NCBI GenBank assembly: GCA_031392945.1 | Contig: JANMVT010000098.1 | Coordinates: 1 to 34,846, forward strand | Reading direction: 5' to 3' | Origin: JANYCG01 sp031392945 | GTDB taxonomy: Bacteria; Pseudomonadota; Gammaproteobacteria; Burkholderiales; Burkholderiaceae_C | DNA: 34,846 bases | Shown here: positions 6,914-15,469 of the stretch, piece after piece | Layout of the letters: each line of letters starts with the position of its first letter | Position numbering within the stretch: the stretch's first letter is position 1 | Position numbers and translations under genes: made by a program | The notes under the pieces: model-generated | What the model saw: only the letters and a program-made list of their open reading frames with translations | What the model was told of the DNA's origin: nothing | Database searches by the model: none

Positions 6914-8194
6914 ATGACACGCACGGTTCAATTCAACTTCAAATTCGCTATCAAGGCGGTAGCTGCTTGCGCAATATTGGCGGGGTCTGGCGCCAGTTTC
7001 GCACAGGAAAAAGTGGCCAAAACAGCGGCCGGCCAGACGGTGCGGATCGCCTTCATGGACCCGTTGTCCGGCCCGTTTGCCAGCACTGGCCAAAACCAGC
7101 TCAAGAGCTGGCAGTTTGCCGCCGAGCGATTCAGCGGCGCCAAGAACGCGGCTGGCGTCAAGTTCGAGGTGGTTGGTTTTGACAACAAAGGCTCGCCCCA
7201 AGAGAGTCTCAACACCCTCAAGACCGCGATCGACCAGGGCTTTCGTTATGTGACGCAGGGCAATGGCTCCGGCGCGGCGCTGGCCATTCTGGACGCCGTG
7301 GCCAAACACAATGAGCGCAATCCCGGCAAAGAGCTGGTCTACCTGAATTACGCCGCCGTGGACCCGGCCCTGACCAATGAGAAATGCGACTACTGGCATT
7401 TCCGCCTGGACGCCGACACCACCATGAAAATGGAAGCGCTGACCGCCTTCATGAAGGATCAGCCGAAGGTCAAGAAGGTTTACCTGATCAACCAGAACTA
7501 CTCGCACGGCCAGCAGGTCTCGCGTTATTTCAAGGAAGACATCGCGCGCAAACGCCCGGATGTGCAGATCGTGGGCGACGACCTGCATCCGATTGGCCAA
7601 GTCAAGGACTTTGCGCCGTATGTGGCCAAGATCAAGCAATCGGGCGCCGACACCATCGTCACCGGCAACTGGAGCGCTGACCTGACCCTGCTGGTCAAGG
7701 CCCTGAACGATGCCGGTTTGAAGCTGCCAATGTACACCTATTACGCCGGTGTCACTGGCACGCCGACCGTGCTGGCTGCGGGTGGCGACAGCGAGGTCTA
7801 CGCCATTGCGTATGGCCACTCCAACCACCCTGGCGATCTTGGCGCCCTGGGCGCTGATTTCAAGAAAAAGTTCAACGACGACTTCTACACCTACGCCATC
7901 TACAACGCCTTCAATCTCTTGGGTGGCGCCATGGAGAAAGCCAAGTCCACCGACCCGGTCAAGGTGGCGGCGGCGCTTGAAGGGCTGTCGGTCAAGAGTT
8001 TTGCTGGCGAGGTGACTATGCGCAAGTCAGATCACCAGTTGCAGCAGTCGATGTTTGTCACCAAATGGCAAAAAGCCGACAAAAAATACCCTTACAGCGT
8101 CGAGAACACCGGGTATGGCTTTGTCCCTATCAAACAGATGGACGCGTATGTGGCCAGCACGCCCACCAGTTGCCAGATGAAGCGGCCTGCCTGA
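6914..8194 (+). CDS. Periplasmic substrate-binding protein, branched-chain amino acid (LivK/HAAT) family
   Basis: A 426-residue receptor for an ABC importer. It has a Sec signal peptide: a basic start, a hydrophobic core and a probable cleavage after ASFA near residue 30. The mature protein opens with RIAFMDPLSGPFAST, typical of type I LivK-like periplasmic binding proteins. Start ATG 6914 has GGAG at 6903-6906. It precedes livHMGF at 28 bp and follows the acyl-CoA ligase, so despite the family name the ligand may be a carboxylic acid rather than an amino acid (inference from context). Residues 11-20 of the signal peptide come from the dispersed repeat at 6944-6972. Confidence 0.94.
   Translation: MTRTVQFNFKFAIKAVAACAILAGSGASFAQEKVAKTAAGQTVRIAFMDPLSGPFASTGQNQLKSWQFAAERFSGAKNAAGVKFEVVGFDNKGSPQESLNTLKTAIDQGFRYVTQGNGSGAALAILDAVAKHNERNPGKELVYLNYAAVDPALTNEKCDYWHFRLDADTTMKMEALTAFMKDQPKVKKVYLINQNYSHGQQVSRYFKEDIARKRPDVQIVGDDLHPIGQVKDFAPYVAKIKQSGADTIVTGNWSADLTLLVKALNDAGLKLPMYTYYAGVTGTPTVLAAGGDSEVYAIAYGHSNHPGDLGALGADFKKKFNDDFYTYAIYNAFNLLGGAMEKAKSTDPVKVAAALEGLSVKSFAGEVTMRKSDHQLQQSMFVTKWQKADKKYPYSVENTGYGFVPIKQMDAYVASTPTSCQMKRPA
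6944..6972 (+). repeat. Dispersed repeat inside the signal peptide of the binding protein
   Basis: The core GCTATCAAGGCGGTAGC is followed by TGCTTGCGC. It is read in the majority frame of the family and gives AIKAVAACA, most of the hydrophobic core of the signal peptide. It aligns without gaps to the copies at 20787 and 27185. Confidence 0.6.
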
Positions 8195-8221
8195 TGGCCT
8201 TTTTGTAGGCGCATTGGGCAA

Positions 8222-9169
8222 ATGGAGTTCTACACCATCTCGCTCTTGAACGGCATCAGCTACGGGCTGCTGCTGTTCATGCTGAGTTCCGGCTTGACCT
8301 TGATTTTCAGCATGATGGGCGTGCTGAATTTCGCGCACGCGTCGTTCTACATGGTGGGTGCTTATTTTGCGTACACCATCACGTCCGTGATCGGTTTCTG
8401 GCCGGCGCTTCTGACCGCGCCATTGTTGGTAGGTTTGCTGGGCGCGGCGTTTGAACGGTATTGCCTGCGCCGCGTCCACAAGTTCGGCCATGTGCCGGAA
8501 CTCTTGATCACCTTTGGCCTGTCCTACATTATTCTGGAGCTGGTTCAACTGGTGTGGGGCCGCAGTTCGGTGGACTACCGCGTTCCAGTGGCGTTGGACG
8601 GCCCCCTGTTCACCCTGTTTGGCACCCAGTTTCCGCTGTACCGCGCCTTCATGATGCTGGTGGCCTTGCTGATGTTGCTGGCCATCTGGCTATTGCTCAC
8701 GCGCACCCGCATCGGGCTGGTGATCCAGGCGGCGCTGACCCATCCTGACATCGTCGAGGCGCTGGGGCACAACGTTCCGCGCGTGTTCATGCTGGTGTTC
8801 GGCGGCGGCTGCGCGCTGGCCGGCCTGGCGGGGGTGATAGGCGGCAATGCCTACATCACCGAGCCGAGCATGGCGTTTTCTGTTGGCGGCGTCGTGTTTG
8901 TGGTGGTGGTGGTGGGCGGCATGGGCTCGCTGGCCGGGGCCTTTGTGGCGTCCTTGCTGATCGGCATTTTGCAGACCTTTGCGGTGGCGGTTGATGCGTC
9001 CCTGATGTCGGCATTGCAGGTGTTGGGCGTGACATTGACGCCGTCCACCTTTGGCTATGCCTTGTGGAAACTCAAACTCAGCCAGGTGGCGCCGATCTTG
9101 CCGTACCTGTTTTTGGTGCTGATCCTGATCTTCCGGCCCAAGGGCCTGCTTGGAAAGCGCGAGGGTTAG
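8222..9169 (+). CDS. livH: ABC transporter inner-membrane permease, LivH family
   Basis: A 315-residue, highly hydrophobic permease with about eight membrane segments. The opening (MEFYTISLLNGISYGLLLFM) is typical of LivH: a short N-terminus, then a hydrophobic helix and the ISYGLLLFML/SSGLTLIFSMMGVLNFAH region. It would pair with the LivM homologue encoded 3 bp downstream to form the channel of the importer. It begins 28 bp after the binding-protein gene with only a weak ribosome-binding site, consistent with operon translation. Substrate specificity lies with the binding protein. Confidence 0.94.
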   Translation: MEFYTISLLNGISYGLLLFMLSSGLTLIFSMMGVLNFAHASFYMVGAYFAYTITSVIGFWPALLTAPLLVGLLGAAFERYCLRRVHKFGHVPELLITFGLSYIILELVQLVWGRSSVDYRVPVALDGPLFTLFGTQFPLYRAFMMLVALLMLLAIWLLLTRTRIGLVIQAALTHPDIVEALGHNVPRVFMLVFGGGCALAGLAGVIGGNAYITEPSMAFSVGGVVFVVVVVGGMGSLAGAFVASLLIGILQTFAVAVDASLMSALQVLGVTLTPSTFGYALWKLKLSQVAPILPYLFLVLILIFRPKGLLGKREG

Positions 9170-9172
9170 GCC

Positions 9173-10432
9173 ATGAAAATGGGGCGCGTCATTGTTTGGG
9201 GCCTGTTCGCCGCCGTGTTGCTGGTGATGCCTTTGCTGTTCACCAGCAGCCTGGCGCAAACCATGCTCAGCCAGATGGGCATCGCCATCATTGTCTGCCT
9301 GAGCTACAACATGTTGCTGGGGCAAGGCGGCATGCTGAGTTTCGGCCATGCCGTGTACTCTGGCATGGGCTCGTTTCTGGCGATTCACACCCTGAACCTG
9401 GTGTCCGGCGGCATCCCGCTGCCGGTCAGCCTTGTTCCGGTCGTGGGCGGTTTTTCCGCCATGCTGGTCGCTGTGGTGCTGGGCTGGGTCACGACCAAAA
9501 AAGCGGCGACGCCGTTCGCCATGATCACGATGGGCATCGGCGAACTGGTATGGGCCATGTCCCTGATGTTTCCCGAATTCTTCGGCGGCGAGGGCGGCGT
9601 CTCGGGCAACCGGGTGGCGGGCCCCAAGACGCTGGGCATCACGTTTGGCCCGCAGATCCAGCTTTATTACCTGATCGCGGTCTACACCTTTGTCTGCACT
9701 GCGCTGATGTTTGCCTTTACCCGCACGCCGCTGGGACGCATGCTGAATGCGGTGCGCGACAACCCCGAGCGGGTTGAGTTCGTGGGTTATGACACGCAAA
9801 AAGTGCGCTATTTCGCCTTCATCATCGCTGCTTTTTTTGCCGGCATTTCGGGTGGGCTGGCGGCATTGAATTTTGAAATTGTAACTTCCGAGGTGGTCAG
9901 TGGTTACCGCTCCGGTGCGTATCTGTTGTTCACCTTTCTGGGCGGTGCGACCTTCTTTTTCGGGCCCATCATCGGCGCGATCCTGATGGTGCTGGCCTTT
10001 GTGCTGCTGTCCGAGTTCACCAAGGCATGGCTGCTGTATCTGGGCCTGATCTTCCTGTTCATGGTGATGTACGCGCCCGGCGGGGTGGCATCGTTGATCA
10101 TGATGAACCTGCGGGTGGCAAGTTTCGGCCATTTGCGAAAACTGCTGGCCACCTACCTTGGATTGGCCGTGACAGCCCTTGTCGTGCTGGTCGGTGCTGC
10201 GGCGATGATCGAGATGGTCTACCACCTGCAATTGAACGCGGCGCTTGGGCCGGAGTTGACGTTTTTGGGCGCCGACTTGAACGCCAAGGGCGCCACCAGC
10301 TGGTTGGGCGCCATCGCCGTGATGCTGACAGGCCTGGGCTTGTTTGAAGTTTGCCGGCGCAAATTCGCGCATGACTGGAGCGCGATTCAGGAAAACATCG
10401 AGCGTGAAATCAAGCGCAGGGAAGTTCCATGA
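9173..10432 (+). CDS. livM: ABC transporter inner-membrane permease, LivM family
   Basis: A 419-residue permease with around ten hydrophobic segments. The region GQGGMLSFGHAVYSGMGSF is characteristic of LivM. The cytoplasmic loop GRMLNAVRDNPERVEFVGY matches the EAA-like segment that contacts the ATPases. It starts 3 bp after the livH stop and overlaps livG by 4 bp (ATGA), so the order H-M-G is tightly coupled. It is somewhat longer than many LivM proteins because of a C-terminal helix and a charged cytoplasmic tail. A large opposite-strand open frame over this region is a codon-bias shadow. Confidence 0.94.
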   Translation: MKMGRVIVWGLFAAVLLVMPLLFTSSLAQTMLSQMGIAIIVCLSYNMLLGQGGMLSFGHAVYSGMGSFLAIHTLNLVSGGIPLPVSLVPVVGGFSAMLVAVVLGWVTTKKAATPFAMITMGIGELVWAMSLMFPEFFGGEGGVSGNRVAGPKTLGITFGPQIQLYYLIAVYTFVCTALMFAFTRTPLGRMLNAVRDNPERVEFVGYDTQKVRYFAFIIAAFFAGISGGLAALNFEIVTSEVVSGYRSGAYLLFTFLGGATFFFGPIIGAILMVLAFVLLSEFTKAWLLYLGLIFLFMVMYAPGGVASLIMMNLRVASFGHLRKLLATYLGLAVTALVVLVGAAAMIEMVYHLQLNAALGPELTFLGADLNAKGATSWLGAIAVMLTGLGLFEVCRRKFAHDWSAIQENIEREIKRREVP

Positions 10433-11208
10433 GCACCGCATCCAACACCCCGGCCTTGGAATTGAAAGACCTGCGCAAGAGTTTCGGCAAGACCGAGATC
10501 ATCCGCGGCATCAGCTTGGCGATTCCGGCGGGCGAACGGGTGGGCATCATTGGCCCCAATGGCGCTGGCAAGTCAACCCTGTTCAACCTGATCAGCGGGC
10601 GTTTTGAGCCCAGCGGCGGCGAAGTGTTGTTGAACGGGCAACGCATCAACGGAAAACGGCCGTTTGAGATCAACCGGATGGGATTGAGCCGCAGCTTCCA
10701 GATCACCAACATCTTCCCGAAACTAAGCGTGTTCGAGAACTTGCGCTGCGGCGTGTTGTGGAGCCTGGGTTACCGCTATACCTTCCTGAAGTTTTTGGAC
10801 AACCTGACGGATGCCAACGCCCGCGCGAACGAACTGATGCAGATGGTCAACCTGGAAAAAAAACGCGATGTGCTGGCAATGAATCTCACTTACGCCGAGC
10901 AGCGCGCGCTGGAGATCGGCATCACCATCGCGGGCGGCGCCAGCGTCATCTTGCTCGACGAGCCCACGGCCGGCATGAGCAAATCGGAGACCGGCCGTTT
11001 CATCACCTTGATCAAGGACGTGACGGTGGGCAAGACCTTGTTGACTGTGGAGCACGATATGGGCGTGGTGTTCGGCCTGGCCGACAAAATTGCCGTCGTG
11101 GTGTATGGCGAGCTGCTGGCCTATGACACGCCCGAGGCGGTGCGCGCCAGCCAGCGGGTGCAAGAGGCCTACCTGGGTTCTCCAGTGGCCGAGGTTGCGG
11201 ATCATTGA
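10429..11208 (+). CDS. livG: ABC transporter ATP-binding protein, LivG family
   Basis: A 259-residue ATPase subunit. Walker A is intact, GPNGAGKST at residues 42-50. The signature motif is the divergent LTYAEQ (about 153-158), and Walker B is VILLDEPTAG (173-182), followed by an H-loop histidine in VEHDMGVV. It overlaps livM by 4 bp and ends 2 bp before the livF start. With LivF it would form the nucleotide-binding heterodimer powering the importer. Because LivF has a changed Walker A, LivG may carry most of the ATP hydrolysis (inference). Confidence 0.95.
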   Translation: MSTASNTPALELKDLRKSFGKTEIIRGISLAIPAGERVGIIGPNGAGKSTLFNLISGRFEPSGGEVLLNGQRINGKRPFEINRMGLSRSFQITNIFPKLSVFENLRCGVLWSLGYRYTFLKFLDNLTDANARANELMQMVNLEKKRDVLAMNLTYAEQRALEIGITIAGGASVILLDEPTAGMSKSETGRFITLIKDVTVGKTLLTVEHDMGVVFGLADKIAVVVYGELLAYDTPEAVRASQRVQEAYLGSPVAEVADH

Positions 11209-11210
11209 CC

Positions 11211-11906
11211 ATGCTGAAGATTGAAAATCTGCACGCGTTTTACGGCAAGAGCCATGTCTTGCATGGCGTTAGTTTTGAGGTGCAAGTCGGTGAAATTGTT
11301 GCGCTCCTGGGCCGCAACGGCTCGGGCCGCTCCACCACGGCCAAAGCCATCATGGGCCTGGTCGAATGCCAAGGCTCCCTGCTTTGGAAAGGGCAGGAGA
11401 TTTTGGGCGCCAAGACCTATGAAATTGCGCATCTTGGCTTGGGCTATGTGCCGGAAAACCGCGATATTTTCCCCAACCTGACGGTTGAACAAAACCTTTA
11501 CCTGGGGCAAAAAAGCGCCAAGAAAACCGGGCGCTGGACTCTGGACGACATGTACCAATTGTTTCCCCGGCTCAAGGAACGCCAGCACACCGAGGCCGGC
11601 GTGATGTCGGGCGGCGAGCAGCAAATGCTGACGCTTTGCCGCACCCTGATGGGCGACCCGGACCTGATCATCATCGATGAACCCACCGAAGGGCTCGCGC
11701 CCAAAATTGTCGAACTGGTCGCCAAATTTCTGCAAGAACTGAAACGGCGAGGAATTTCCGTGTTGTTGATTGAGCAGAAATTGACCATCGCCATGGCCAT
11801 ATCCGACCGCGCCCTGGTCATGGGCCACGGCAGCATCGTGTTTGACGGCACGCCGCAAACCCTGCGCAACGATGCAGACACCCGCAAGGAATGGCTGGAG
11901 GTTTGA
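11211..11906 (+). CDS. livF: ABC transporter ATP-binding protein, LivF family, with altered Walker A
   Basis: A 231-residue ATPase subunit. The phosphate-binding loop reads GRNGSGRST (residues 34-42), so arginine (R40) replaces the near-invariant Walker A lysine. The rest looks intact: signature SGGEQQ, Walker B LIIIDEPTEG and a C-terminal IEQK in the H-loop position, where glutamine or lysine also replaces the usual HD pair in LivF proteins. ATG 11211 lies 2 bp after the livG stop; an upstream in-frame TTG would overlap livG. A long palindrome begins at the base after the stop codon and may end the transporter transcript or mark an element. Confidence 0.93.
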   Translation: MLKIENLHAFYGKSHVLHGVSFEVQVGEIVALLGRNGSGRSTTAKAIMGLVECQGSLLWKGQEILGAKTYEIAHLGLGYVPENRDIFPNLTVEQNLYLGQKSAKKTGRWTLDDMYQLFPRLKERQHTEAGVMSGGEQQMLTLCRTLMGDPDLIIIDEPTEGLAPKIVELVAKFLQELKRRGISVLLIEQKLTIAMAISDRALVMGHGSIVFDGTPQTLRNDADTRKEWLEV

Positions 11907-12028
11907 GGGCGCTTCCAGAAATCCAATTTTCGGGCGCATCGCGGCGTTGCAAATCCTCGCAATACTGGTGTATTGCTCCAGTTTGCGCCTTGCGCTGCAT
12001 CCCGAGAATTGAATTTCTGGAAGTGCCC
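11907..12028. repeat. 122-bp quasi-palindrome between livF and the multifunctional beta-oxidation gene
   Basis: The outer arms are 11907-11934 and 12001-12028, complementary apart from a few bases (GGGCGCTTCCAGAAATCC against GAATTTCTGGAAGTGCCC). Complementarity continues inwards with bulges to a central CAATAC-TGGT-GTATTG stem-loop. It starts immediately after the livF stop codon. It could fold as one long hairpin and act as an attenuator or RNA-stabilising element, or it may be a small mobile palindrome. No T run follows. Confidence 0.85.
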
Positions 12029-12170
12029 TGTTGCTCTGTCTCTGCGGTGACAAATTCAATGCGGGGAAGAGGGCTTGGGTGTATCGTGGGGGGCTTGCGC
12101 CTTCTACTATCATAAAAACGCACGACCGTTCTTTTTTCTCATTACCCCCCTCTTTTTAAGGAATTTCAAC

Positions 12171-14270
12171 ATGACTGCCGATTACAGAGTCCATGGCGAC
12201 GTCGCCGTGATCACCCTGAACAACCCGCCCGTCAACGGCCTGGGTTTGGCGACACGCATGGCGTTCGCTGAAGGCCTGAACAAGGCCAATGCCGATGCGG
12301 CGGTCAAAGCCATTGTCATCACCGGCTCGGGCAAAGCGTTTTCGGGCGGGGCGGACATCAAGGAATTCGGCTCGCCCAAATCGACCCAGGAGCCCAATCT
12401 GCTCAGCCTGATCCTGGCCTGCGAGAACTCTGCCAAACCCGTTGTCTCCGCCATCCATTCAGTGTGCATGGGCGGCGGCCTGGAACTGTCTTTGGGCTGC
12501 CATTACCGTATTGCGGCACCCGGTTGCAACGTGGCTCTGCCAGAAGTCAAACTCGGCCTGATTCCCGGCGCCGGTGGCACACAGCGCCTGCCGCGTGTGT
12601 TGGGTGTGGAAGTTGCGCTCAACATGATCGTCAGTGGCGAGCCCGTCAAGAGCGAGATGCTGGCCATGTTGCCGGGTCAAAAGTTGTTTGACAAGATGGC
12701 GGCGTCCGCAGAATCCTTGATGGATGAAGCGCTGGCATTGGCACGTGAAAAGGCTGATGTGCGGCCCTTGCCCCTGGTGCGCAACATGCCTTGCAAACAC
12801 CCGTTGGGCGATGCCTACTTCCAGTTCGCGCGCAACATGGTCAAAGGCATGTCGAAAAACTTCCCGGCCCCTGGCAAATGTGTGGATGCCGTCGAAGCCG
12901 CGACAAAACAGAAGTTCGATGTTGGCATGGTGACCGAACGCGAGATCTTTCTTGCCCTGATGTGGACGCCCGAAAGCAAGGCTCTGCGCCACATCTTCAT
13001 GGCCGACCGTGCCGCCTCAAAAATCCCCGATGTGCCCTCAGACACGCCGCAGCGTGAGATCAAATCTGTAGCAGTCATCGGCGCTGGAACCATGGGCGGC
13101 GGCATTTCGATGAATTTTTTGAACGCTGGCATCCCGGTGAAGATCCTGGAGATGAAGCAGGAAGCGCTGGACAAGGGTGTCGGCATCATGCGCAAAAACT
13201 ACGACTCGCAAGTCAAAAAAGGCAAGTTGAAGCAGGACAAACTCGACCAGCGCATGGCGCTGCTGTCCACCACCTTGAATTACGACGACCTGAAAGACGC
13301 CGACCTGGTGATCGAAGCGGTGTTTGAGGAAATGGGCGTGAAAGAAAAGGTCTTCAAGGAACTGGACCGCGTCATGAAACCCGGCGCCATTCTGGCCTCC
13401 AACACGTCCACGCTGGACGTGGACAAAATCGCGGCCTTCACCAAGCGCCCGCAAGATGTGGTCGGCCTGCATTTTTTCAGCCCGGCCAATGTGATGAAGC
13501 TGCTTGAAGTGGTGCGCGGCGCAAAAACTGGCAAAGACGTGATGGCCACCGTGATGTCTATGGGCAAAAAGATCAAGAAAACAGCGGTGGTGTCGGGCGT
13601 GTGCGACGGCTTCATCGGCAACCGCATGGTCGAGCAGTACGGCCGCCAGGGCGGCTTCTTGCTGGACGAGGGCTGCACGCCCTCGCAGGTGGACAAGGCG
13701 ATTGAAAAGTTCGGCTTCGCCATGGGGCCGTTTCGCATGGGTGACCTGGCCGGCAACGACATCGGCTGGGCTATCCGCAAACGGCGCGTGGTCGAAAAAC
13801 CAGGCATGTTGTATAGCAAGACAGCCGATTTGCTATGTGAAAAGGGCCGCTTTGGCCAAAAGGTCGGCATGGGCTGGTATGACTATGTGGCGGGCAAACG
13901 CGATGCGGTTCCCAACGCCGAGGTCGTGAAGATGATTGAAGACCATCGCAAATCCCTCGGCATCACGCCGCGCAAAATATCCGACGAGGAAATCGTACAG
14001 CGCCTGGTCTACTCCCTGGTCAACGAGGGCGCGCGCATTCTGGAAGAAGGCATTGCCAGCAAGGCCAGTGACATCGACATGGTTTATTTGATGGGTTACG
14101 GCTTTCCGATCTATCGCGGTGGCCCGATGAATTACGCCGACCAGGTGGGTTTGTTCAACGTGGTGCAAAGCATGAAGAAATTCGCGCAAAATCCGCTGGA
14201 CGACGCCAATTTCTGGGAGCCCGCGCCCTTGCTGGCCAGGCTGGCGACCGAAGGCAAAACCTTCAACTAA
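12171..14270 (+). CDS. Bifunctional enoyl-CoA hydratase / 3-hydroxyacyl-CoA dehydrogenase (FadB/FadJ-like)
   Basis: A 699-residue two-enzyme protein for the middle steps of beta-oxidation: hydration of 2-enoyl-CoA, then NAD-dependent oxidation of the 3-hydroxyacyl-CoA. The N-terminal crotonase domain has the oxyanion-hole motif SGGADIKEFG and both catalytic glutamates, E105 (GGGLE) and E125 (LPEVK). The dehydrogenase domain starts near residue 300 with the NAD-binding motif GAGTMGGG at about 304 and carries the catalytic histidine in GLHFFSP. The C-terminal half of the dehydrogenase follows. ATG 12171 is set by AAGGA at 12158. The thiolase gene follows at 19 bp, forming a FadBA-like pair. Confidence 0.95.
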   Translation: MTADYRVHGDVAVITLNNPPVNGLGLATRMAFAEGLNKANADAAVKAIVITGSGKAFSGGADIKEFGSPKSTQEPNLLSLILACENSAKPVVSAIHSVCMGGGLELSLGCHYRIAAPGCNVALPEVKLGLIPGAGGTQRLPRVLGVEVALNMIVSGEPVKSEMLAMLPGQKLFDKMAASAESLMDEALALAREKADVRPLPLVRNMPCKHPLGDAYFQFARNMVKGMSKNFPAPGKCVDAVEAATKQKFDVGMVTEREIFLALMWTPESKALRHIFMADRAASKIPDVPSDTPQREIKSVAVIGAGTMGGGISMNFLNAGIPVKILEMKQEALDKGVGIMRKNYDSQVKKGKLKQDKLDQRMALLSTTLNYDDLKDADLVIEAVFEEMGVKEKVFKELDRVMKPGAILASNTSTLDVDKIAAFTKRPQDVVGLHFFSPANVMKLLEVVRGAKTGKDVMATVMSMGKKIKKTAVVSGVCDGFIGNRMVEQYGRQGGFLLDEGCTPSQVDKAIEKFGFAMGPFRMGDLAGNDIGWAIRKRRVVEKPGMLYSKTADLLCEKGRFGQKVGMGWYDYVAGKRDAVPNAEVVKMIEDHRKSLGITPRKISDEEIVQRLVYSLVNEGARILEEGIASKASDIDMVYLMGYGFPIYRGGPMNYADQVGLFNVVQSMKKFAQNPLDDANFWEPAPLLARLATEGKTFN

Positions 14271-14289
14271 GCAATTTCAGGAGATCACC

Positions 14290-15465
14290 ATGACATCAGC
14301 CGTAATCGTATCCACCGCCCGCACCCCGCTTGCCAAAAGCTGGAAGGGCTCGTTCAACATGACCCACGGTGCCACCCTCGGCGGCCATGCAGTCGAACAC
14401 GCCGTCAAACGCGCCGGCATCGAAGGTGCTGAAGTTGACGACGTCCTCATGGGTTGCGCCAACCCCGAGGGTGCCACCGGCGCCAACATCGCACGCCAGA
14501 TCGCCCTGCGCGCGGGCCTGCCCGTCACCGTGTCAGGCATGACGATCAACCGTTTTTGCTCGTCCGGCCTGCAAACCATCGCCATGGCCGCGCAGCGCAT
14601 CATTGCCGGCGAGGGCGACATTTATGTGGCCGGCGGCGTGGAAAGCATCTCCTGCGTGCAGCAGGAGATGAACACCCACATGCTGGCCGACCCATGGCTG
14701 GCGAAAAACAAGCCTGAAATTTACTGGAACATGCTACAGACCGCCGAGCAGGTCGCCAAGCGATACAACATCGGCCGCGATGCCATGGACGAATACGGCG
14801 CCGCCAGCCAGCAAAAAGCCACCGCCGCAATGGCTGCAGGCCTGTTCGACGCCGAGATTGCGCCGATCACCGTCACCACCGGCGTGGTGGACAAGGTAAT
14901 GGGCATGACGACCAAACAGGTTACCGTGAGCAAAGATGAAGGCATTCGTGAAGGCACCACCAAAGAGGGCATCAGCGGCATCAAGCCTGCCATTCCCGGT
15001 GGCGTGATTTCTGCGGGCAATGCCAGCCAGTTTTCGGATGGCGGCGGCGCCTGCGTCATCATGAATGAAATCCTGGCCGGGAAAAAGGGCCTTAAACCCC
15101 TGGGGCGTTTCCTCGGTTTTGCCGTGGCAGGCTGTGAGCCTGACGAAATGGGCATCGGCCCGGTCTACGCCATTCCCAAAGTGCTCAAGCGCCTGGGGCT
15201 GACAGTCAGTGACATCGACCTGTGGGAGCTCAACGAAGCCTTCGCAGTGCAGGTGATTTATTGCCGCGACAAACTCGGCATTCCCGCTGACCGCCTGAAC
15301 GTCAACGGCGGGGCCATTGCGGTCGGCCATCCCTACGGCGTGAGCGGCCAGCGCCTGACCGGCCACGCCCTGATCGAAGGCAAACGCCGCGGCGCGAAGC
15401 GTGTGCTGGTGACCATGTGCATTGGCGGCGGCATGGGGGCGGCGGGGGTGTTTGAGGTGCTTTGA
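14290..15465 (+). CDS. Thiolase (acetyl-CoA acyltransferase)
   Basis: A 391-residue thiolase that cleaves 3-ketoacyl-CoA with CoA to acetyl-CoA and a shortened acyl-CoA. The catalytic residues are present: nucleophile C90 in NRFCSSGLQ, H347 in GHPYGVSG and C377 in TMCIGGGMG. The length matches the family. AGGAG lies just ahead of ATG 14290. It lies between the hydratase/dehydrogenase gene and the acyl-CoA dehydrogenase gene, 4 bp before the latter, so all beta-oxidation steps are encoded together. The GHPYG variant is less common than GHPIG or GHPFG but keeps the histidine. Confidence 0.95.
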   Translation: MTSAVIVSTARTPLAKSWKGSFNMTHGATLGGHAVEHAVKRAGIEGAEVDDVLMGCANPEGATGANIARQIALRAGLPVTVSGMTINRFCSSGLQTIAMAAQRIIAGEGDIYVAGGVESISCVQQEMNTHMLADPWLAKNKPEIYWNMLQTAEQVAKRYNIGRDAMDEYGAASQQKATAAMAAGLFDAEIAPITVTTGVVDKVMGMTTKQVTVSKDEGIREGTTKEGISGIKPAIPGGVISAGNASQFSDGGGACVIMNEILAGKKGLKPLGRFLGFAVAGCEPDEMGIGPVYAIPKVLKRLGLTVSDIDLWELNEAFAVQVIYCRDKLGIPADRLNVNGGAIAVGHPYGVSGQRLTGHALIEGKRRGAKRVLVTMCIGGGMGAAGVFEVL

Positions 15466-15469
15466 CACC

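Noticed and set aside
8690..10441. A 583-codon open frame on the minus strand opposite livH and livM
   Set aside because: Its protein is Gln/His/Arg-rich low-complexity sequence, typical of the complement of GC-rich membrane-protein genes. The plus strand has clear permeases with operon spacing.
13806..13840. A further copy of the dispersed repeat in the hydratase/dehydrogenase gene (TATAGC...TTGCTATG)
   Set aside because: The spacing does not fit the family, and the encoded LYSKTADLLCEKGRFG looks like ordinary conserved sequence of this enzyme family.
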